The translations under genes were made by a program, and so were the position numbers. Source: a candidate division WWE3 bacterium (GTDB lineage Bacteria; Patescibacteriota; WWE3; UBA101185; UBA10185). From it: DNA of 10,638 nt. The stretch lies in contig PXDX01000078.1 of assembly GCA_003564915.1 (NCBI GenBank), positions 1-10,638 on the forward strand, read 5' to 3'. The notes under the pieces are model-generated. The model saw nothing but the letters and a program-made list of their open reading frames with translations, made no database searches and was not told the origin of the DNA. Positions 6,783-10,638 of this stretch are shown here, one piece after another (positions within the stretch are counted from its first letter, which is position 1; every line of letters starts with the position of its first letter).

Positions 6783-9621
6783 ATTCAGAACCTAAATCCA
6801 GTTCTATAGCTTCTACCGCTTCCATTATTTCTTCTTTATACTTTGATACCGTGGCCTCGTTTAACGGAGTGTTCTTAACCTTCGCGATAATCTCAGTAGA
6901 CAAGGACAGCCCCGCTTTTTTTCTTTCTTTTTGCAGATTTCGTATTATTTTGCGTTTTTGCCCCTCCAGTTCCAGTTCTGGCGTAATTTTCACATCAAGA
7001 GCAACGGATCCTGATTCGTCCCAGATAATATCCTTGTTTTCAGGCTTTCTATCGGGAGATATCTTAAAAATATTTTTAACATTGAGCTCGCTCTCTAGTA
7101 TCTCCCGGAAATGAACTTCGCCTTTGGTGTAAACTGCATTCAAAGGTTGTCGCGTTGGAATATCCGCTCTATTCCTCAGCGAATGGACAATAGAAGTTAA
7201 AATCCTATCCGAACTCATTTTATCTACGATATCGACGTGCTTTTTTATGTAGGCGTGATCCGGATCCGGATATAAGCCTAGGTGAACGGATTCGGGATCA
7301 TCCTTGAAACGTAAAGTACGATATATATTATCTGAAATAAAAGGAATTATTGGAGCTGAGATCAAAGCTATTTTACTAAGTACTTTATAAAGCGCATTAA
7401 GGGCAATCTCATCTCCCTGGAATATTCTCTCTCTTGAACACCTTATATACCAGCGGGACAGATCGTCTATAAGTGTCTCCAAGGCCTCAACCGCCGGAGG
7501 GATGGTATAGGCTTCAATATTCGCTGAAATGTCCCTTACGGTTTGTTCTAAACGTACATTTATCCAGACATCCAAGGGGTGTTCATAAGCGACGCCCTCC
7601 TTTTCCGAAAATTCAAATTTATTAGCATAGAGAACAAAATATCTAAGGCTGTTCCAAAGTAGATTCAAAACATTTCTCTTCTTTGTCCTAATCTCATCTT
7701 CATCAAAGTTCGCATTCTCTCCCACCATTAAGGGAGATCCCATCAACCATAGTCTAAGCGCATCTCCACCGTATACTTTTAAAACCTCACCGGGATCTGC
7801 ATAATTCTGGAAGGTCTTGCTCATTTTTCTACCGTCATTTCCGGACATAACGCCTGTGCAAATAACATTTTTAAAGGGGTGGCTATCAAACAGAGCAACT
7901 GAGAGACGATGCATTACATTAAACCAGGCCCGTACCTGAGCAATATACTCAACAACATAATCGCCCGGAAAATTGTTATCGAACTTTTCCTTGTTTTCAA
8001 AAGGATAATGAAACTGGGCAAAGGGCATGGAACCGGCCTCAAACCAGCTGTCCATGACCTCAGGGATTCTGTGATAGACCTTTCCATCCTTCTCGATGGT
8101 TATTTCGTCTATGTAAGGTCTATGAAGATCTGATACTGTTTGACCCGAAAGCTCTTCCAATTCCGGGATAGAACCTACTACTATGATGTCCCCGTCCTCA
8201 GATTGCCAGACCGGCATGGGTGTGGCCCAAAATCTGCTGCGGGATATGCACCAGTCAGGAGAAGTTCTTAGAACATGAGAAAAACGGCCTTCTTTTATGT
8301 GTGAAGGTACCCAATTTATCTCTTCGGCATGTTTCAACATACTCCCTTTTAACGTCTGTATATCAATAAACCAGGATTCTTGCGCTCTGTGGATCAAATC
8401 GGTGTCACATCTATCGTGATATGGAACTCGGTGCGAAAACTCAGTGTCCGAGAAGAGAAGACCTTTATCTTTTAGATCTTTTCTTATTCGGTCGTTTGCA
8501 TCTGCATAGAACAGGCCTTTATAAGGGTTTTGATCAACGCTTACTTCATCTGCAAATTTTCCGGAATCGTCCAATGTGAGCATTATGTTCAGCGTATACT
8601 CCTCTCCCATTTCGGTATCAATATCGCCAAAACCCGGCGCAGAATGGACTATACCGGTCCCCTCTTCCATATTGACCATTCCTTCATATGAGTAGATTTT
8701 AAAGTCATTGGGGCCTGATTCATATATATCAAAAGGAGGTTCATAGGATAAACCTATCAAATCCTTACCTAATACCTCTCTCTTAATTTTAAAATCCCTT
8801 CCTTCAAAAACTTGATCTACCCTTTTTGAAGCAATTATGTATTCTTCATTCTTTTCTAAAACAAGAGAATACTTTTCCTTAGGATCCACTACCAATGCAC
8901 GATTGGATGGGATTGTCCAAGGTGTCGTGGTCCATGCCAAAGCCCTAACACCTAAAAATTCACCTTCCGATTTGATGGGGAATTTAACTACTATAGCTCT
9001 TTCTTCTTTCTCTCTGTAAGAATTATCCATAGCTATCTCAAAATTCGATACGGGAGTTCCACATGTGACGCAGAAAAGAGATGTTCTAACGCCTTGGTAA
9101 ATAAGATCGTGCTCATAAAGCCTTTTGAAAGCCCAAATAACCGACTCCATATAGGTCTGATCTGTGGTCTTGTAAGAATTTTCCATATCTACCCAACGGC
9201 CTATCCTATCTATATACCAACGCCACTCCGATGAAACTTGGGAAGTGTATTCATAACAAGCTTTAATGAATTTTTCTAAACCGTAATTTTCAATATCTTT
9301 TCTGTTGGAAATTCCTAACTTTTTCTGAACTTGGTTTTCAACCGTTAAACCGTGAGCATCCCAACCCCAAACCCTTTCTACTCTTTTTCCTTTCATGGTC
9401 CAATAACGGGGAATTAAATCTTTTGCTACAGAACCCAACAGATGTCCGTAATGTGGTAATCCCGATATAAAGGGTGGACCATCGTAAAAAACGTAAAGAT
9501 CGTCTTTTGGCCTCTCGCTGATTGAACGCTCAAATATGTCGTTCTGAAGCCAAAAATCCAGAATCTTTTTCTCTAGATCTAAGATTTCTTTTTCAGGTGG
9601 TAAATTAAAATCAGTTCCCAT
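6763..9621 (-). CDS. ileS: Isoleucine--tRNA ligase, eukaryote-like (type 2) form
   Basis: It charges tRNA-Ile in the cytoplasm and edits mischarged valine. The 952-residue class I synthetase has the HIGH motif as 'HYGH' (57-60) inside 'GPPFISGLPHYGHLL', and 'GWDAHGLTVE' (86-95; the usual form is HGLPVE). The CP1 editing domain spans about 200-400 with 'WTTTPWTIPSN' (230-240) and 'GTGIVHSAPGFGDID' (321-335). 'DWCISRSRFWATPMPVW' lies at 456-472, 'AQVRAWF' at 561-567 and the KMSKS loop 'RKMSKTF' at 598-604. An anticodon-binding helical domain follows from about 680, then a C-terminal extension. The 'GLPHYGHLL' form marks the eukaryote-like branch, to which mupirocin-resistant bacterial IleRS belong; I infer that from the motif only. 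The ATG at 9621 is the family start. It has no Shine-Dalgarno sequence, but a TATATT element ends five bases before it. The 3' end overlaps rodA; a small membrane protein gene ends 13 bases upstream. Confidence 0.96.
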   Translation of the reverse strand: MGTDFNLPPEKEILDLEKKILDFWLQNDIFERSISERPKDDLYVFYDGPPFISGLPHYGHLLGSVAKDLIPRYWTMKGKRVERVWGWDAHGLTVENQVQKKLGISNRKDIENYGLEKFIKACYEYTSQVSSEWRWYIDRIGRWVDMENSYKTTDQTYMESVIWAFKRLYEHDLIYQGVRTSLFCVTCGTPVSNFEIAMDNSYREKEERAIVVKFPIKSEGEFLGVRALAWTTTPWTIPSNRALVVDPKEKYSLVLEKNEEYIIASKRVDQVFEGRDFKIKREVLGKDLIGLSYEPPFDIYESGPNDFKIYSYEGMVNMEEGTGIVHSAPGFGDIDTEMGEEYTLNIMLTLDDSGKFADEVSVDQNPYKGLFYADANDRIRKDLKDKGLLFSDTEFSHRVPYHDRCDTDLIHRAQESWFIDIQTLKGSMLKHAEEINWVPSHIKEGRFSHVLRTSPDWCISRSRFWATPMPVWQSEDGDIIVVGSIPELEELSGQTVSDLHRPYIDEITIEKDGKVYHRIPEVMDSWFEAGSMPFAQFHYPFENKEKFDNNFPGDYVVEYIAQVRAWFNVMHRLSVALFDSHPFKNVICTGVMSGNDGRKMSKTFQNYADPGEVLKVYGGDALRLWLMGSPLMVGENANFDEDEIRTKKRNVLNLLWNSLRYFVLYANKFEFSEKEGVAYEHPLDVWINVRLEQTVRDISANIEAYTIPPAVEALETLIDDLSRWYIRCSRERIFQGDEIALNALYKVLSKIALISAPIIPFISDNIYRTLRFKDDPESVHLGLYPDPDHAYIKKHVDIVDKMSSDRILTSIVHSLRNRADIPTRQPLNAVYTKGEVHFREILESELNVKNIFKISPDRKPENKDIIWDESGSVALDVKITPELELEGQKRKIIRNLQKERKKAGLSLSTEIIAKVKNTPLNEATVSKYKEEIMEAVEAIELDLGSEYAVKKV

Positions 9622-9626
9622 GGTTC

Positions 9627-9654
9627 AATATATATTAACAGAAGCCTCTGTGAA
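9627..9654 (-). promoter_or_regulatory. Possible promoter of ileS giving a leaderless or nearly leaderless mRNA
   Basis: On the minus strand TTCACA (9649-9654) and TATATT (9627-9632) are separated by 16 bases; each matches the consensus at five of six positions. Only five bases separate TATATT from the ATG at 9621, so transcription would start at or within a base or two of the start codon. The element lies over the last codons and the stop codon of the small upstream gene. Confidence 0.4.
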
Positions 9655-9802
9655 AACCGAAACCATTAGATAAGGCTTCAAAATATCTATAACTTTCATT
9701 TGCGCGAAAAACCAGCACCGTAACAACCAAAAGTACCATTAGAATTAAGATGATCAAAAGTACAATATATTCCTTGTGCCCTTTTTTTATTGTCCTTACC
9801 AT
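9635..9802 (-). CDS. Uncharacterised 55-residue single-span membrane protein
   Basis: I do not recognise this gene. The frame runs from the ATG at 9802 to a TAA at 9635. The product has a basic N-terminus ('VRTIKKGHK', residues 2-10), one very hydrophobic segment at about 12-32 made of Ile, Leu, Val and Met, and then a short polar and aromatic tail ('FRANESYRYF', then 'GFGFHRGFC' ending in a terminal Cys). By the positive-inside rule the N-terminus should be cytoplasmic and the tail outside. The frame fills most of the gap between tRNA-Lys and ileS, and the charge-span-tail order is unlikely to arise by chance, which supports coding. Several -10-like motifs (TATACT, TACAAT, TACTAT) lie between 9810 and 9825, so it may have its own promoter. 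There is no strong Shine-Dalgarno sequence. A non-functional open frame remains possible. No function is proposed. Confidence 0.55.
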   Translation of the reverse strand: MVRTIKKGHKEYIVLLIILILMVLLVVTVLVFRANESYRYFEALSNGFGFHRGFC

Positions 9803-9809
9803 ATCCACT

Positions 9810-9825
9810 ATAGTATTGTAGTATA
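9810..9825 (-). promoter_or_regulatory. Cluster of -10-like motifs before the small membrane protein gene
   Basis: Read on the minus strand, TATACT (9820-9825), TACAAT (9815-9820) and TACTAT (9810-9815) follow one another. The last ends seven bases before the ATG at 9802, the spacing seen at glgP. A weak -35 (TTGTGA) lies 16 bases before TATACT. Which one is used, if any, cannot be decided by eye. Confidence 0.3.
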
Positions 9826-9855
9826 CTCAAGATATATTTTCTCACAAGCGTGTTG

Positions 9856-9861
9856 TATAAT
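9856..9861 (+). promoter_or_regulatory. Consensus -10 box of the tRNA-Lys promoter
   Basis: A perfect TATAAT lies 12 bases before the tRNA gene, predicting a start near 9868 and a six-base leader to be removed by RNase P. The -35 region is A+T-rich but has no good TTGACA match. Confidence 0.5.
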
Positions 9862-9873
9862 ATCGTGTGCTCT

Positions 9874-9948
9874 GGGGGTGTAGCTCAGTGGTAGAGCAAC
9901 TGGCTTTTAACCAGTGTGTCGTGGGTTCGATTCCCTCCACCCTCACCA
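9874..9948 (+). tRNA. tRNA-Lys (anticodon UUU), with encoded CCA end
   Basis: The acceptor stem GGGGGTG pairs with CACCCTC (one G-U pair). The D arm is GCTC/GAGC, and the anticodon stem ACTGG/CCAGT encloses CTTTTAA with anticodon TTT. The variable loop has five bases and the T loop is TTCGATT. The discriminator is A9945 and CCA is encoded at 9946-9948. The T stem GTGGG/CCCTC has one T-T mismatch (9922 with 9936), which is mild and probably tolerated. A consensus -10 box precedes the gene. Confidence 0.95.
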
Positions 9949-9977
9949 TTATCATTCAATACACAATCAAGCAAATT

Positions 9978-10017
9978 AAGGTCCGAAGAGTTTAAGCTCT
10001 GATGAGGTCTTGGTTTT
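9978..10017 (+). other. Structured RNA stretch after tRNA-Lys, possible terminator
   Basis: As plus-strand RNA, AAGGTCC (9978-9984) pairs with GGTCTT (10006-10011) with one bulged T and a G-U pair. Inside it AGAGT (9987-9991) pairs with GCTCT (9996-10000) around a TTAA loop. TGG and four T residues follow. The wobble pairs favour the plus strand, so this could end the tRNA-Lys transcript, although the T run is short. It is not a recognised RNA family. Confidence 0.3.
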
Positions 10018-10028
10018 CTCTTGAAGTG

Positions 10029-10051
10029 AAAAAACGCTAGAGATTCTAAAG
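10029..10051 (-). terminator. Weak candidate terminator downstream of rplS
   Basis: On the minus strand a short stem (TTAGA with TCTAG, including one T-G pair, loop ATC) is followed by CG and six T residues (10034-10029), about 38 bases after the rplS stop codon. The T run is good but the stem has only five pairs. Confidence 0.27.
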
Positions 10052-10088
10052 ATTATTGTCCCAAGAAGATCTTTTTGTGGAGGAGATT

Positions 10089-10427
10089 TTATTTACGCTC
10101 TTTTATGCGTTCCGCTGCTCTACCCGTCTTATCTCTAAGATAATAAAGCTTGGATCTACGAACTTTACCTTTTTTAAGAACCTCGAGTTTGGAAATATTA
10201 GGTGAATGTACAGGGAATATTCTTTCAACCGGAATTCCGTGTACTCCAATCCTTCTTACGGTAAATGATTTAGAAATTCCTGATCCCTTTATTCCTATAA
10301 CAATACCCTCAAAAGGCTGAATACGAGTTCTGTCTCCTTCTCTGATCTTATAATTAATTCTAACGGTATCACCAACCTGAAAGGTTTCAATATTATCCAA
10401 CTGACTTGCATCAAACTTTAGTGCCAT
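10089..10427 (-). CDS. rplS: 50S ribosomal protein L19
   Basis: L19 sits at the interface of the two ribosomal subunits and contributes to an inter-subunit bridge. The 112-residue product matches the family in length and motif order: '[18 protein letters not shown]' (16-33), '[20 protein letters not shown]' (35-54), '[20 protein letters not shown]' (55-74, usual 'FTVRKIS.GVGVERIFPLHSP'), and the basic end '[20 protein letters not shown]' (89-108, usual 'VRRAKLYYLR...GKAARIKE'). The ATG at 10427 is the natural start. In most bacteria rplS lies in the rpsP-rimM-trmD-rplS operon. Here the upstream neighbour is a Clp ATPase gene and the downstream neighbour is a divergent tRNA, so the operon is broken up. 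No Shine-Dalgarno sequence is seen before the ATG; a possible extended -10 ends nine bases upstream. Confidence 0.96.
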   Translation of the reverse strand: MALKFDASQLDNIETFQVGDTVRINYKIREGDRTRIQPFEGIVIGIKGSGISKSFTVRRIGVHGIPVERIFPVHSPNISKLEVLKKGKVRRSKLYYLRDKTGRAAERIKERK

Positions 10428-10436
10428 AACGGTAAA

Positions 10437-10465
10437 AGATTACCAAAATTTATCTGGATGTTCAA
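10437..10465 (-). promoter_or_regulatory. Possible promoter of rplS, overlapping a small inverted repeat
   Basis: On the minus strand TTGAAC (10460-10465) and an extended -10, TGG then TAATCT (10437-10442), are separated by 17 bases. The -10 hexamer itself keeps only the TAnnnT positions. It ends nine bases before the ATG, predicting a leader of at most a few bases. A perfect inverted repeat GGTAA-TCTT-TTACC (10431-10444) covers the -10 region. Confidence 0.35.
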
Positions 10466-10488
10466 TGATTTTAGGAAAATATAGGTTT

Positions 10489-10638
10489 TTATACCCTGAC
10501 CTTGGATTGGGCTTCAATTTTAAGCGTATCGTTTTCAGCCCAAACTGTAACTATTTCCCCGCCTTTAAGCTCATCCGAAATGATCCTACCCGAAAGTTTG
10601 TTCTCGATCTCTTTTTGGATCAATCTTCTAAGCGGTCG
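10489..10638 (-). CDS. Clp-family AAA+ ATPase (ClpB/ClpC type), C-terminal end
   Basis: Only the last 49 codons and the TAA are in the window; the frame is open to the right edge. The fragment reads 'RPLRRLIQKEIENKLSGRII' at its start, which matches the conserved end of the second AAA+ module of ClpB and ClpC ('ARPLRR.IQ..IE.PLA..IL', with the sensor-2 Arg in the first part), followed by a short beta strand 'GGEIVTVWAEN'. These ATPases unfold or disaggregate proteins in the cytoplasm. The fragment cannot separate ClpB (disaggregase) from ClpC (protease partner) because the distinguishing middle domain and N-domain lie outside. It ends 61 bases before the rplS start on the same strand, with no strong terminator between. 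Confidence 0.8.
   Translation of the reverse strand, partial: RPLRRLIQKEIENKLSGRIISDELKGGEIVTVWAENDTLKIEAQSKVRV

Noticed and set aside
9622..9873. T-box leader controlling ileS
   Set aside because: A small coding frame occupies most of the gap, the putative ileS promoter lies next to the ATG, and no T-box motif is visible.
9980..10011. Hammerhead ribozyme-like words CGAA and CTGATGAG with a GG/CC helix joining them
   Set aside because: Only 11 bases lie between the two core words, enough for one small helix. A hammerhead needs two helices and a cleavage site there, so the three-way junction cannot form.
1..10638. Recoded UGA (glycine) as in some CPR lineages
   Set aside because: The adenosyltransferase ends at UGA exactly where the family ends, all large genes read through with the standard code, and no gene needs in-frame UGA.
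1..10638. Mobile elements, CRISPR arrays, defence or phage genes
   Set aside because: No transposase, integrase, terminal inverted repeats, regular spaced repeats or defence motifs were seen; gene content is housekeeping throughout.

Overview
The window is A+T-rich bacterial chromosome with densely packed housekeeping genes. It reads with the standard bacterial code: UGA is used as a real stop, in the adenosyltransferase gene. Several features suggest, but do not prove, a member of the Patescibacteria/CPR: a short GT35 glucan phosphorylase, a B12-dependent class II ribonucleotide reductase as the only RNR in view, an IleRS of the eukaryote-like type with a 'QVRAWF' motif, and few Shine-Dalgarno sites. 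This assignment is inference from motifs recalled by eye; no search was run.

Layout from left to right. (1) 1-581, minus: the N-terminal part of a secreted oligopeptide-type solute-binding protein, with a good promoter. (2) 707-781, plus: tRNA-Glu(UUC). (3) 936-2573, plus: short alpha-glucan phosphorylase, apparently with a leaderless start. (4) 2582-3076 and 3097-5526, minus: a PduO-type cobalamin adenosyltransferase directly downstream of the AdoCbl-dependent class II ribonucleotide reductase. This operon converges on the phosphorylase gene and ends in a hairpin that overlaps both stop codons. (5) 5724-9621, minus: rodA overlapping the 3' end of ileS by 20 bases. (6) 9635-9802, minus: an uncharacterised 55-residue single-span membrane protein just upstream of ileS. 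(7) 9874-9948, plus: tRNA-Lys(UUU), followed by a structured stretch. (8) 10089-10427, minus: rplS (ribosomal protein L19). (9) 10489-10638, minus: the last 49 codons of a ClpB/ClpC-type AAA+ ATPase.

The clearest functional link is the pair nrdJ plus adenosyltransferase. The first enzyme needs adenosylcobalamin to make deoxynucleotides and the second makes that cofactor from cobalamin and ATP, so the operon couples DNA precursor synthesis to cofactor activation, probably with salvaged B12. The second theme is translation initiation. glgP, ileS and possibly rplS have -10 promoter elements placed 5 to 9 bases before the start codon and no Shine-Dalgarno sequence, which points to leaderless mRNAs; the solute-binding protein gene has a conventional leader and ribosome binding site. 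I see no mobile element, CRISPR array, phage gene or defence system.
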